Shown here: in pieces, positions 22,960 to 33,205 of the stretch
Layout of the letters: each line of letters opens with the position of its first letter
Numbering within the stretch: the first letter of the stretch is position 1
Translations under genes and position numbers: made by a program
Assembly (NCBI GenBank): GCA_951640165.1
Contig: OX621241.1
Coordinates: 13,211,001-13,275,000 of the forward strand
From: Pseudoips prasinana
Lineage: Eukaryota; Arthropoda; Insecta; Lepidoptera; Nolidae
Direction of reading: 5' to 3'
Length of the DNA: 64,000 nucleotides
Notes under the pieces: model-generated
What the model was told of the DNA's origin: nothing
The model's input: the letters and a program-made list of their open reading frames with translations, nothing else
Databases searched by the model: none

Positions 22960-23190
22960 TCTTTGCTGTGTGGTGACGGCATACAATATCATCACCCCAT
23001 CTCATCACGTGGGGGGCGTAGAAATCGACCGAGGGAATACCTACCAGAGAACGGGCAGCACTGTTTTTCTGTGAACTGTGACCATCTAACTGCGATCGCC
23101 AACCGCGGCCAAGCGTGGCGATTATGGCATATGCCCCCCATTCTTTGGGGAGGCTTTTGTACATCAGTGGACAAACTATGACTGACATGA
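22960..23190 (+). repeat. Dispersed repeat family R2, copy 1
   Basis: Matches 59040-59285 on the opposite strand. Shared blocks: GTGGTGACGGC, ATCATCACCCCATCTCATC, GGGGGGCGTAGAA, GAATACCTACCAGAG, CGATCGCCAAC, GCGTGGCGATTATGGCATAT and GTACATCAGTGGAC or a variant. Overlapping frames of 89-109 codons on both strands are incidental. It looks like a LINE 3' region related to family R. Confidence 0.65.
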
Positions 23191-23689
23191 TGAAAAACCT
23201 CATCCCATTGGAAAGTAGAGAGACCTGCAATTTTTTTGTATCCGTACAAATTACATACATGTCTCATACTTTCCAATGGGATGATTTTAAAGCAGATTTA
23301 ATAATTTTAAAGCTACTTCCTTCTAATTAGCAAGTATTGTGTTAAGGTAGTAAACTTGTAAAAAAGCTACAGCGTGATAATATAAAAATCCGGCCAAGTG
23401 CGAGTCGGACTCGCACATGAAGGGTTCCGTAGCAGCAAGTATTTCAGTTGATTAAATGAAAGCAAATTGCGGTTTATAACGTATAAAAAAAAAAACTTCT
23501 TGCTAGATCTCGTTCAAACCAATTTTCGTTGTTAGTTTCTATGGTAATGTACATCATATATTTTTTTAGTTTTATCATTCTCTTATTTTTACCACTTTGG
23601 AAGTGTCTCTCGCGCAAACTATTCAGTTTAGACAAAAATGGTATCAGGAACATCAATATGATTTTTGAAGACCTATCTATAGACACATG

Positions 23690-24065
23690 TATTTATACAA
23701 TCAAAAATTTTTCGAAGTTATACTTCTTTTGGCGCGATGGAGAAAAATGATGAGAGTGAATTTTTACGATGCGCGCGCACACCGACACCTAAATTTAACA
23801 GCATGAAGTTAGTTCTAGATGAGAGTGAATTTTTACGATGCGCGCGCACACCGACACCTAAATTTAACAGCATGAAGTTAGTTCTAGGTGGTATGAAAAT
23901 TGATAACTATGTTCAAGTTAGTAAAATATTCTAGTATTTTTATTTAAATAAAATCTTTTTGATTAATTTTAATATTTATCGTTAATCACTACTGCATTTT
24001 AGTTATTATTTTTCCATACGCCAAAGAAGTATAACTTCTAACGCGTGTACATACAGTACACACAG
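23690..24065. mobile_element. MITE nested in family C copy
   Basis: The inverted ends GAAGTTATACTTCTTTTGGC (23714) and, reversed, GAAGTTATACTTCTTTGGCG (to 24038) differ by one extra T. Outside the right end, ACGCGTGTACAT is shared with the second copy at 36880-37137, so the true end is slightly further out. Copies 3 and 4 of the host repeat lack it, which shows it is an insertion. The core has no coding capacity. Confidence 0.7.
23749..23886 (+). repeat. 69-bp tandem duplication inside the MITE
   Basis: 23749-23817 and 23818-23886 are identical as read by eye, each beginning GATGAGAGTGAATTTTTACG. The copy at 36.9 kb has one unit, so this is a local and recent duplication. Confidence 0.9.
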
Positions 24066-24297
24066 AATTTTTTTTTGAGTTTCAGTTCTATGTATGGCGA
24101 CCCCCCAAAATTATTGTTCATTTTCTAAAAAATCTTAATGCGGTTCACAGAATACACCTACTTACCAAGTTTCAGCAGCACAGCTCTTACAGTTTCGGAA
24201 AAAAGTGGCTGTGACATACGGACGGACAGACAGACAGACAGACATGACGAATCTATAAGGGTTCCGTTTTTTGCCATTTGGCTACGGAACCCTAAAA

Positions 24298-24710
24298 AGG
24301 CAAGACTTTTTGTTTTGATGTATACAGAGTATTAGACAGCAGACGGCTGCAGCAACTTGAAATGATACAATTTCTAACCCAAACTACCTACTCGATTAGA
24401 ATGAGTAGGTCACATAGTTTAAGGCTTAAGGTGCCTTCAAGTCACGGCGTATAATTTCCAGTTTGAGTCACTGCTATGTATATTTGCCTACGTGGTTTAC
24501 ATAACGCGAGGGAGTGGATGTACGCAGATAAGCTTAGGTACATAAGCTGCGTAAGTAAAGCTTACGCATTTGCGAATTTAATAAATATTCAGTCTCATGC
24601 TAACACCTCGTAATTCCCGGAATAATACAGTTCTCTAGATCTACTTATCAACTCACTTAAAGGTCCAGATCTCAGTATCGTAAGCCTATTTTTTTTTTTT
24701 GAAGTCATCT
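24298..24710. other. No gene seen
   Basis: No coding sequence, RNA gene or named repeat was recognised. Confidence 0.4.
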
Positions 24711-24900
24711 CCCGTGCTATGTTGTTTAATCCCTGTGTCGCGGGGTACTTTACAAACATGATAGACAGAAACAAATTACATCCAGACTCAGAACAACTAT
24801 TTACGGGTCACACAAATAGTCGTCCGGCACGGGACTCGAACCTGCGACACAAAGCGGCGAGGCGACTGTCTTGGCCGCTACGCCACACGTGTAGCCAATC
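24711..24900 (-). repeat. tRNA-derived SINE, family S3
   Basis: Minus strand: A box region GTGGCGTAGCGG, then CTGTGTCGCAGGTTCGAGTC-type B box (GGTTCGAGTCC), then a body with GTTGTTCTGAGTCTGGATGT and CCGCGACACAGGGATT. Fragments of the same family lie at 27175-27275 and 45788-45880. The good A and B boxes make it transcribable in principle. The 70-codon minus frame across it is incidental. Confidence 0.65.
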
Positions 24901-25143
24901 GTTTTCAAGCCTATCTTTCCAATCGCATGTCATTTTTTTCTCGGGCTTGATAACGTGGTCAGGCAAAGATACTAAACACTTAACTTTAAAAGGCAAAGAT
25001 ACTATACACTTTCTAACCACAAAAGAATTAAGATATATATGGGTGCACCGGGATGTAATTCTATTTTTATTAAAAAAAACAAATATAATCTTATTGTATG
25101 ACGAGACGAGAAGTACAATAAATAAGTATACATATGTATATTA

Positions 25144-26425
25144 GGTCTTTACCTATGAAATTGCCGTTCTGCAGTACTGGCCATTTCAAATCAAAATAAT
25201 TTTTGTTTGGCTAAGAATTCTAATTTCAAATTAATTTTATTTTAAAAACATGGATTCTTTTTTCCAAAAGTAGTCATTTCTTTATTGATTAGTGTTACAT
25301 TTTCATCGCATTTCAATCTTTTTCGTCATCATGGATACGTTAAAAATTCGAGTAATTATGGAATATGAGTACCGTCGTGGCAGCAACGCGGCACAAGCGG
25401 CACGCAACATCAACGACGTTTACGGAGCTAACACTACAAACCAACGCACCACCTGTTATTGGTTTGCTCGCTTCCGTTCTGGAAATTTCGACCTGAAAAA
25501 TGAACCTCGCGGTCGTCCGAAGACTTTGGTCGACAATGACGAATTAAAGGCGGTTGTGGAAGCTGATGATACACAATCTACGGCTGAATTAGCAGCAGCT
25601 TTCGACGTTAGCGTCAAAACAATATTGGTCCATTTGCGTCAAATTGGCAAGGTAAAAAAGCTTGACAAATGGGTGCCCCACGAACTCAATGATCGCCAGC
25701 GCGAAGTACGCGTCGAGACGTGCCTTGCACTGCTCAACAGACACACAAATGAAGGAATTTTGAACCGCATTGTTACCTGCGATGAAAAATGGATTCTGTT
25801 TGATAACCGCAAGCGCTCAGCAAGTTGGTTGGATCCTGGTTCAGCACCTAAACAATGCCCTAAACGAAAACTTACCCCTAGAAAAGTGATGGTCACTGTT
25901 TGGTGGTCTAGCGCCGGTGTGATTCATCACAGCTTCTTACCAAACGGGGTGAGCATTACTGCAGATGTGTACTGTGAAGAACTGAGCACAATGATGGAGA
26001 AGCTGGCGCATCTCCAACCAGCATTGGTCAATCGCTCGTCTCCGCTGCTCCTGCACGACAACGCGCGACCTCATACTGCACAGCAGACGGTCTCCAAGTT
26101 GCAAGAACTGGGGTTGGAAGCTCTCCGTCATCCGCCCTACTCACCAGACCTTGCGCCTACAGACTACTACTTTTTCCAGAATTTGGATAACTTCTTGGCG
26201 GGAAAAAAATTCAATACCCGAGAGGCAGTACAAAATGCCTTTGAAGAATTTGTTGCCTCCCGTCCAGCTGATTTCTTTAAGAAGGGCATCAATAAACTGC
26301 CACTGCGATGGCAAAGATGCATTGATTGCATGGGTGATTACTTCGATTAATACAAATAAAAAAATTCATGAAAAAAATTCGTTTAAATTTTTTCATACAA
26401 AACGGCAATTTCATAGGTAAAGACC
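25144..26425 (+). mobile_element. Complete mariner transposon (1282 bp)
   Basis: Bounded by perfect 25-bp terminal inverted repeats (25144-25168 and 26401-26425, outer end GGTCTTTACC). A TA dinucleotide lies immediately outside each (25142-25143 and 26426-26427), the target-site duplication of the Tc1/mariner superfamily. The length of about 1.28 kb and the single transposase ORF are typical. Identical repeats plus an open frame suggest a recent insertion that could still be active. Confidence 0.95.
25331..26350 (+). CDS. Mariner DD34D transposase
   Basis: A 339-residue cut-and-paste transposase. The frame is open from 25292, but the ATG at 25331 (MDTLKIRVIMEYEYRRG) gives the usual mariner length and start. 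Residues about 10-110 are the paired helix-turn-helix DNA-binding region. WVPHEL (about 114-119) is the conserved linker motif. The catalytic triad is Asp151 (TCDEKW), Asp243 (LLHDNARPH) and Asp278 (SPDLAPTDYYFF), with exactly 34 residues between the last two. The YSPDLAPTDYY signature is intact. No stop, frameshift or missing key residue was seen. It binds the terminal repeats listed for this element. Confidence 0.95.
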   Translation: MDTLKIRVIMEYEYRRGSNAAQAARNINDVYGANTTNQRTTCYWFARFRSGNFDLKNEPRGRPKTLVDNDELKAVVEADDTQSTAELAAAFDVSVKTILVHLRQIGKVKKLDKWVPHELNDRQREVRVETCLALLNRHTNEGILNRIVTCDEKWILFDNRKRSASWLDPGSAPKQCPKRKLTPRKVMVTVWWSSAGVIHHSFLPNGVSITADVYCEELSTMMEKLAHLQPALVNRSSPLLLHDNARPHTAQQTVSKLQELGLEALRHPPYSPDLAPTDYYFFQNLDNFLAGKKFNTREAVQNAFEEFVASRPADFFKKGINKLPLRWQRCIDCMGDYFD

Positions 26426-26679
26426 TATTATAACCTGTACTTAAAAAAATGTCCGTGTCAAATCTTAAGCTTGAATTACATCCGAATATGGAACCTGGCC
26501 CTCATGTCACATTTATCCTTTTGATGGGGTATATATACAGAGTGTTAACATGTTTTTAATTGTAGAAAACTAAGGGAAATTAATTCCTGTGTCGCGAGAT
26601 ATTTTTAAAACATATTTATAATTGACGGACACCACATCCATGTCTTAGTCAAAGTCTTAGGATTTTGATGAATCTTCAT

Positions 26680-26765
26680 AGTAATATAGCTTAAACTGCC
26701 GAATAACACATAGGATATATTATATAACGTTTGACGCTGGTGAAACCGCGGAGCACAGTTACATA
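26680..26765 (+). repeat. Helitron-like fragment
   Basis: AACACATAGGATATATTATA and GGTGAAACCGCGGAGCACAG correspond to the 3' part of the Helitron-like family at 6330, 11118 and 35469. The ends are degraded. Confidence 0.4.
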
Positions 26766-26854
26766 AATAGATTATTGATGGTGACACGTAGATCTATAAC
26801 TTTATCCAGAACTACATTTAGACCTGAAAGTAGTAGCCATCGATTTTGATCAAT

Positions 26855-27174
26855 GTCAAAGTCAAAGGTACTTTATTCCGTAACAATTTTACATTTATGT
26901 TGAATCGTCATATTTTTTTCCCTGCCGTGCAGTGCATGACGTGGCAGCTACTGAGAAACACTGCCAGAAAACTCAGTAGAAATCCTTTTTTAAAATAAAA
27001 TATACTTAAGATTGACTCCGAATAACTGAAACCCAAGTACTTTTATCACTTAAATAATCAGAAATTTTGTAATATGCCCTGCTACACAATTTGGCTTTAA
27101 TAATTCTTTTAAACTTATTCGTAGACAATTCTCTAATATCATTGGGAAGTTTGTTACAGAATCTTATACATTGC
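26855..27174 (-). mobile_element. 5'-truncated copy of CR1-like LINE C
   Basis: Aligns along its length with 37185-37525, sharing the 3' UTR block CCGTGCAGTGCATGACGTGG and CTGAGAAACACTGCCAGAAA and the C-terminal coding block ending ATCTTATACATTGC. Its 3' tail is TTTGAC repeats. It is truncated at 27174, where a SINE S3 fragment begins. It carries only the last part of ORF2. Confidence 0.8.
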
Positions 27175-27275
27175 ACATCCAGACGACTCAGAATAACTAT
27201 TTATGGGTATACACAAATATTTGTCCTGTACGGAAATCGAACCCGGGACATGAAGTGTCGATGCGACTGTCTTAA
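27175..27275 (-). repeat. SINE S3 fragment
   Basis: CCAGACGACTCAGAATAACT, ACACAAATATTTGTCC and ATCGAACCCGGGACA match the S3 SINE body and B box on the minus strand. It lacks a clear A box. Confidence 0.5.
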
Positions 27276-27645
27276 ACTGTTCTTACAAAATATCAAAATT
27301 CCGTGTCCTAACATACAGCCTTATCCTGTATGTCAGTATTAGAGTATCTATTCGTCACTAACACATCGATCCGCATACATTAATTCATCAAAAGCTCTAT
27401 GATAATAGCACAAATTACCTTATATATCCGAAGGACGCAATGCAGTATAAACTATTATTATTGCTCCTTCAATCTAACTGCTGTCAACATACAATAAGTA
27501 TCTTGAAAACGACTACAACAATAAGAATACATCCGCACTATCGCATATAAATCTCTGACGTTGCCAATGTGCAATTCAAGGAAACAAAGCAGATTCAGAA
27601 CAACTATACGGGGTATTTGTTTTACTATTACTTACTTTAGTATTG
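27276..27645. other. No gene seen
   Basis: AT-rich non-coding sequence with no recognised element. Confidence 0.4.
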
Positions 27646-28231
27646 CTTTTTAGGATTCCGTAGTCAAATGGCAAAAAACGGAACCCTTATAGATTCGTCA
27701 TGTCTGTCTGTCTGTCCGACCGTATGTCACAGCCATTTTTTTCCGAAACTATGAGAGCTGTACTGTTGAAACTTGGTAAGTAGATGTATTCTGTGAAACG
27801 CATTAAGATTTTAACACAAAAATAGAAAAATAATAATAATTTTGGGGTTCCCCATACATAGAACTGAAACTCAAATTTCTTTTTCATTATACCCACACAT
27901 GGTCTTCAAAAATGATATTGAGGTTTCTAAAATCATTTTTTTCGAAACTGAATAGTTTGCGCGAGAGACACTTCCAAAGTGGAAAAATCAGTGTCCCCCC
28001 CCCCCCCCTGTAACTTCTAAAATAAGAGAATGATAAAACTAAAAAAAATATATGATGTACATTACCATGTCAACTAACAACGAAAATTGGTTTGAACGAA
28101 ATCTAGTAAGTAGTTATTTTTATGCGTCAGAAATCGTAATCCGCAATTTCCCTTTCATTTAATCAACTGAAATACTTGCTGCTGCGGAACCCTTCATGGG
28201 TGAGTCCGACTCGCACTTGGCCGGTTTTTTA
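27646..28231 (-). repeat. Dispersed repeat family C, copy 3
   Basis: Complete minus-strand copy from GGATTCCGTAG (right terminus with one change) to ACTTGGCCGG at 28231. It has the poly-C run (27994-28009) equivalent to the poly-G of copy 1 and the TGTCTGTCTGTCTGTCC block. It shows the arrangement without the nested MITE. Confidence 0.75.
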
Positions 28232-28234
28232 TAG

Positions 28235-28600
28235 AATATACGGGCAAACGAGCAACTGGATTAATTGATTGTAAGTGAACACCATCGCCTATGGAGCAAG
28301 AGCGTTACTAGCCTTTAAGAAAATAATAAGCTCGTTTGATGAAGGTCGTCACGTCATATCGGTGCGGAAATACTTTCGCAGTTAATTAGTTCCATCCAGT
28401 GGTCGTGCGCAGTGAGAACTTTATAGTGAAACCCACGGTGTAAGTGATCACTCAACCAAGTGATATGGAAAAAGTTTCTTCTTCTAGCCAGAGGATCTGT
28501 AGCGGAAGGCAGCGGCAGGAATAAATTTGAACTGGGGTAAAGGACACATATACAACATGTAACGTAATTAACGCACACCCTCAAACACCCCAATTAGAAT
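28235..28600 (+). repeat. Dispersed repeat family D, copy 1
   Basis: ACGGGCAAACGAGCAACTGG, AAGTGAACACCATCGCC and the later TTAGTTCCATCCAGTGGTCG block belong to a common lepidopteran repeat. A second part-copy is on the minus strand at 34533-34722. The 79-codon frame on the minus strand (28354-28593) lies in it and is not considered a gene. Confidence 0.5.
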
Positions 28601-29009
28601 ATATACACTGAATTTTTAATTTATCATGTATATGCATTGTTATTTAATCAATTAGTTTCTTGGATTAAAGTTTATTTTTCTTTATTTTGTATTGAATGAT
28701 GGACTTTGTATGAAAACAAATAAAACTGCGTTTTTAAAAGTCTTATTACTTTGACTTGCTGTCCATTTCAAATTATTTTGACTGTACAGGGTTAATATGA
28801 CAATAATATCCGTAGTTTTAATTATTTTGGAATAAAAAATTACCTATATTAAAAATGATATAAAATGATTCAGTAAACGATTCTGAACAAACAATTTTCA
28901 GGATGTGCGTTAATTAAATGTTGTAGATGCCACGTCTCTCCGCAGAGCAAGTAACAATTATTTCTATAAAAATATTTAATTGTGAAAGATTAAGCCTTTC
29001 AATAATACT
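28601..29009. other. No gene seen
   Basis: AT-rich, with nothing recognised. Confidence 0.4.
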
Positions 29010-29265
29010 TCATAATTCAGCTGAAAGACGTCCATGGCTGGACATAGGTCCCTCCAAAGATTTCCACAACGTTGCCATTTGGAGGGGTCTGCCGTAGTCA
29101 CCGCGCTTTGAATGCGAGTTAGCGAACACAGTTTGGTGGTAAATATAGTACACAGGTGGCGCTGCTGCCCGACTATCTGGTGTATCCATTAATCGCCTTT
29201 TACGACACCCACAGGATGTGGTATGGGGTGGCTCTGTTATTTTTTATGGGCCAGAAACCACACGG
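29010..29265 (-). repeat. Dispersed repeat family R, copy 2
   Basis: Reverse-complement counterpart of 16530-16900 with one copy of the 72-base unit. It ends at GACGTCCATGGCTGGACATA (LINE-type 3' end) near 29030. Confidence 0.65.
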
Positions 29266-29506
29266 CAAAAAATAATAATACTTCATACATCTATTTGTAT
29301 ATACATACATACATTCAGTCAAAAAAGTATCGGGAATGGATGATTTTTATATGGTTCCAAATTAAAATTTTTGTTTTTTTTGTTGTTGTTAGATTGGCAC
29401 ACCTGTTTTCCATTTTGGCGCGGAGTTTGAGTTGCTTCTGTTATTTATATTAAATACAGTGCTGGTTTTAGTAATATCATATATAGTGTGTATTGCGAAT
29501 TTTATA

Positions 29507-30677
29507 ATGGACAAAAATATCGAACAAAGAGTTTGTCTTAAATTTTGCATCGCTAATGGAATTTCGTGTTCGGAGTCACTGAAAATGTTACAGAAGGCTT
29601 ACGGTGAATCGACGTTATTAAAAACTCGTGCTTATGAGTGGTTCAAAGCGTTCCAAAGCGGTCGAGATGTGATGAAAGATTTGCCTCGCTCTGGTAGGCC
29701 ATCAACGTCTGCAACTGAAGTTAACATCGCAAAAGTCAAGGAAATAGTGACTGAAAATCCTCATTCAACACTGAGAGAGATAGCCGCCGAACTTTCTGTA
29801 TCTCACGAGTCGATTCGTACCATTTTAACTCATTTGGGTATAAAACATGTTGCCGCTCGGCTAGTCCCAAAAGATCTGAATTTTCTCCAAAAACTCAATC
29901 GCATGAAAGTCGCTGAGGACATGGCAGAACGAATCAATTCCGACCCAACATTCATGAAACGCATTGTTACTGGTGACGAGACGTGGGTTTACGAGTTTGA
30001 CATGCAAACTAGTCTACAAGCTTCGGAGTGGCGCCTTCCAACTGAACCGAAACCGAAAAAACCACGCCAAAGTCGATCAAAAGTCAAAGTCATATTGACT
30101 GTTTTCTATTTATTTATTTATTCAAAGTTCACAATAAATAGAGTTAACAATGTATGTAGGTCTTATTATAGGGTAGTCCTTATAATCTATTTAGCCTTTG
30201 ACTATCGCGGTATTGTGCACTCTGAATTCTTGCCGGAAGGTCGAACGGTAAATAAAGAATATTATTTGAGCGTTATGCGGCGTTTAAAAGAGCGGTTCGT
30301 TTTAAATTCGACGAAAAAGGCCAGATTTGTGAAAAGAAAATTCTTGGATTTTGCACCACGATAATGCGCCTTCGCACAAGGCCATCATTGTGAACGAATT
30401 TTTGACCAAACACTCAACAAATACCATCCAGTAACCACCATATTCACCAGACATGGATCCAGCTGACTTCTTTCTTTTTCCTAAACTCAAATTACCACTT
30501 CGTGGTACCCGTTTTCAATCGGTAGAAGACATAAAGGAGAATTCGCGGCGAGAACTGAACTCAATTCCGAAAGCAGCGTTTAAAAAATGTTTTGATGAAT
30601 GGATTATTCGTTGGCGTAAGTGTATCGTTTCTGAAGGAGCATACTTTGAAGGTGATAAAATAAATTTGGATGAATAA
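29507..30677 (+). pseudogene. Mariner DD34D transposase, broken
   Basis: Start at MDKNIEQRVCL (29507); the frame is open upstream to 29432. The N-terminal half includes GRPSTSATEV, LVPKDLN and the first catalytic block TGDETWVYEFD. Three lesions follow. A 90-base insertion at 30107-30196 keeps the frame. A frameshift at about 30340-30348 lies just before the second catalytic block HDNAPSHK. A TAA at 30432-30434 lies just before PPYSPDMDPADFF. Counting the stop as one residue, the last two Asp are separated by 34, so this was a DD34D enzyme. It cannot make a full product. Confidence 0.85.
30107..30196 (-). repeat. 90-bp LINE 3' tail inserted in the mariner pseudogene
   Basis: Relative to the expected mariner frame (TVF then FDYRG), exactly 90 bases are extra. 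Read on the minus strand they end in GAATAAATAAATAAATA, a LINE-type 3' terminus. No clear target duplication remains. The insertion length is a multiple of three. Confidence 0.6.
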
Positions 30678-30722
30678 CAAACATTTTGTATATTATGGAT
30701 CTTTTCCTGGTACTTTCTTGAT

Positions 30723-31342
30723 AGAGTAGTATGTAGGTCACACAAAAAGTCAGGCATTGTCCTGACAGTTGTAAGGCGACTAACCACCGCGCCATATCTA
30801 ATAGTATTTGAATAATCGAAACTGGCCCATCTAAATCAATAGCCTTGTAATTAAAGGGTTTCGTTTATTAATATTGTTGGTATTATCACTAACCAAATTT
30901 CGTACAGACAGCGGTTAACCAAGGGCTTTATAAGATAAAGTTATATTGGAAACAATTTCATGCAAATTTCAGGACCTTAAGATGTTTGGCAAACGAAAAG
31001 GCGAATGTATAATTGAGTGGCAATTTGTATAATTCATGCAGATTTAGGGCGCTAGGATTGTAAAATTTAAGTAGGCATTATAATTTTCATTTGAATATTT
31101 TATTTTGAAGACGTTTGTGGGAAGGAGTTGTATAGTGTCCAACGAAGTACCTGGTAGGATCCAAGTTCTATTCTTTTCAATGTTTCTCTGGAGGTCGTTT
31201 TTCCAACCCCAGATGGAACATATTTTTGCCAAATGGTAATGAAATTAGAAGATCTAATGAACTAAGTTATAATCAAGTAACAAATTTTTACTGAATACAT
31301 TTACACTTATAAGTGTCTTATCTTATTTTATCTGTTGATGGA
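30723..31342. other. No gene seen
   Basis: No supported feature; the 62-codon minus frame at 31044-31232 has no motifs. Confidence 0.4.
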
Positions 31343-31712
31343 GAAATTGTTTTCTGGGTATGGTTAGATAGATAACTCTTTATTGCACACCAAAGACATA
31401 AACTTAGAGTAAAAAATTACATTAAAATGGAAATAGTACAAGTGGCGGCCTTATCGCTAAAAGCGATCACTTTCAGGCAACCGATGAATGGACCAGAACT
31501 GTTAGTGAATAGAAAGACGGGGGTAGTAGGTGGTGTACAGAACAAAAGTTGAATGAATATACCGAAGGTACATTCAATAGCAGAAAATTTATTTGAATAT
31601 TACGAAGTCAATAAAATAATGTAAATAAATATATATAAATAAATAAATATAAATATATATATGTGTATATATACATATGAATACAAACATACATAAATAC
31701 ACAAAATGGCAT

Positions 31713-33158
31713 TCAGAGTGTTGTCAGATAATGCTCTTTTAAGAGTTTTTTAAACACAGGAAGTGACTGGGCTCGTGTTACCGACACAGGCAATGCATTC
31801 CACAGACGAGCAGCTTGCACGGTAAAGGATTTATCATAAAATGTAGTGGAATGCATTGGTATTTTAAAGCGTAAGTTTTCTGATGATCTCAAACTTCGTG
31901 CATGCGTCTCCTTTAAGAACTGGAAGCGATCCTTAAGGTAATTTGGCGTATTAGGATTGAATAAAATATTATACAGAAGAGAAAGAATGTGTGTATTCCG
32001 GCGAAGGCGTATAGGAAGCCACTTGAGTTTAGTACGAAATTCAGAGACATGATCATATGGAGCATTCTGGAGCTGCTCAAGTTTATCTAGTTGGTCCTCC
32101 GTGATATCGAGATAACTGGCATCAGCATAGTCAAGGATTGGAAGGAGAAGAGATTGGGCAAGTGCAGTTTTGGTGGCAATCGGCAGAAAGTTACGAAGAC
32201 GTCTTAGGGCCCCAGAAGACGCAAACAGTTTCCTGCTAGTTTCTTTGAGTTGAGGAGTCCAGGATAAAGTTGAATCTATGTAGATGCCCAGGTTCTTAAC
32301 TTGATCACTAAAAGGTATGGTAGTACCATCAAACATAGCCTTTGGAATTTGTGACCAATTTATCGTTGATAATTTTCTTGAACTGCCCACAACAATTACT
32401 TGGGTTTTAATAGGGTTTACCATTAGCCCGTATTTTTTGCTCCAACAAGCTATCCGACCTAAATCTTTATTAATAATATCTATAGCTTCAGATAGCTTGT
32501 CGACTGGTGCCTGAGTATATATTTGGAGATCATCTGCATAAACGTGGTAAGAGGAAAGTAATTGATCAGAGATAGTATTAATAAATACGGCGAAGAGTAG
32601 AGGAGAAAGCACGCCACCCTGTGGCACACCAGCACTAGAGTTACACCAAGAAGAGTAAGTATCTTCAATGCGAACCCGTTGTCGGCGACCAAACAGGTAA
32701 CTACGAATCCAATCAATAGCCGTTGGAGATATGTTAATAGAGCGTAATATGGCCAGCAAAATATCATAATCGACAGTATTAAAAGCATTGCTAAAATCTA
32801 GCAGTGCCAGAGCCGTCAGATTACCTGCCTCCATACCAAACCTAATGTCATCCGTAATTTGGAGGAGAGCCGTAGTGGTACTGTGACCAGGGCGAAAACC
32901 GGATTGAAAGAGATTAAGAAGGTTATGTTTACAGAGGAAAGAGCTGAGCTGATGATGGATAAGACGTTCAAGGACTTTAGAAAGGAAAGGTAAAATGGAA
33001 ATAGGTCGATACTCAGAGAAAGCTGTAGGATTAGGCTTCTTTGGCAATGGAATAACTTGTGTGTATTTCCAAGAAGATGGAAAAACACCACAAGTTATGG
33101 AGAAGTTAAGGATATGGGAAATTACTGGAAGGATTTCATCAAGGATAGGGACGATCAT
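31713..33158 (-). pseudogene. Reverse transcriptase part of LINE D
   Basis: 481 codons in one frame. Reverse transcriptase motifs: YRPISILPFLSKVLE, LLDFSNAFN with Asp121 (the second Asp of the usual AFD is Asn127), AGVPQGGVLSP and YADD (207-210). The C-terminal part includes NLGIYIDSTLSW and LPILDYADASY. The ATG at 33158 is internal; the frame is open upstream to about 33250, where a one-base shift separates it from the endonuclease frame. The reverse transcriptase is otherwise undamaged. Confidence 0.85.
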
Positions 33159-33205
33159 GTTACGGCTGACATAGTCACACCCAATAGCATTGGACGTGAT
33201 GGATG

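Larger units (their letters stand above)
23384..24297 (+). repeat. Dispersed repeat family C, copy 2, with a nested MITE
   Basis: Full-length copy from GGCCAAGTGCGAGTCGG to TACGGAACCCTAAAAA. Inside the start is AGGGTTCCGTAG and at the end CTACGGAACCCT, a subterminal inverted repeat of 11-12 bases. The copy is about 330-380 bases longer than copies 3 and 4 because of the insertion at about 23690-24065. The frame at 24138-24335 is only the family-C 3' part. No transposase is encoded. Confidence 0.75.
29316..30722 (+). mobile_element. Degenerate mariner, second family
   Basis: The left end TCAAAAAAGTATCGGGAA and the right end, reversed, TCAAGAAAGTACCAGGAA match at most positions and form imperfect terminal inverted repeats. 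The right end is followed by TA; the left TA has been lost. The transposase has several lesions (see next entry) and the element carries a 90-bp LINE tail. It is not close in sequence to the intact mariner at 25.1 kb. Confidence 0.75.

Noticed and set aside
22912..23276. Overlapping frames of 89, 94 and 109 codons
   Set aside because: They lie in dispersed repeat R2, open on several frames at once, and are not shared as open frames by the copy at 59 kb.
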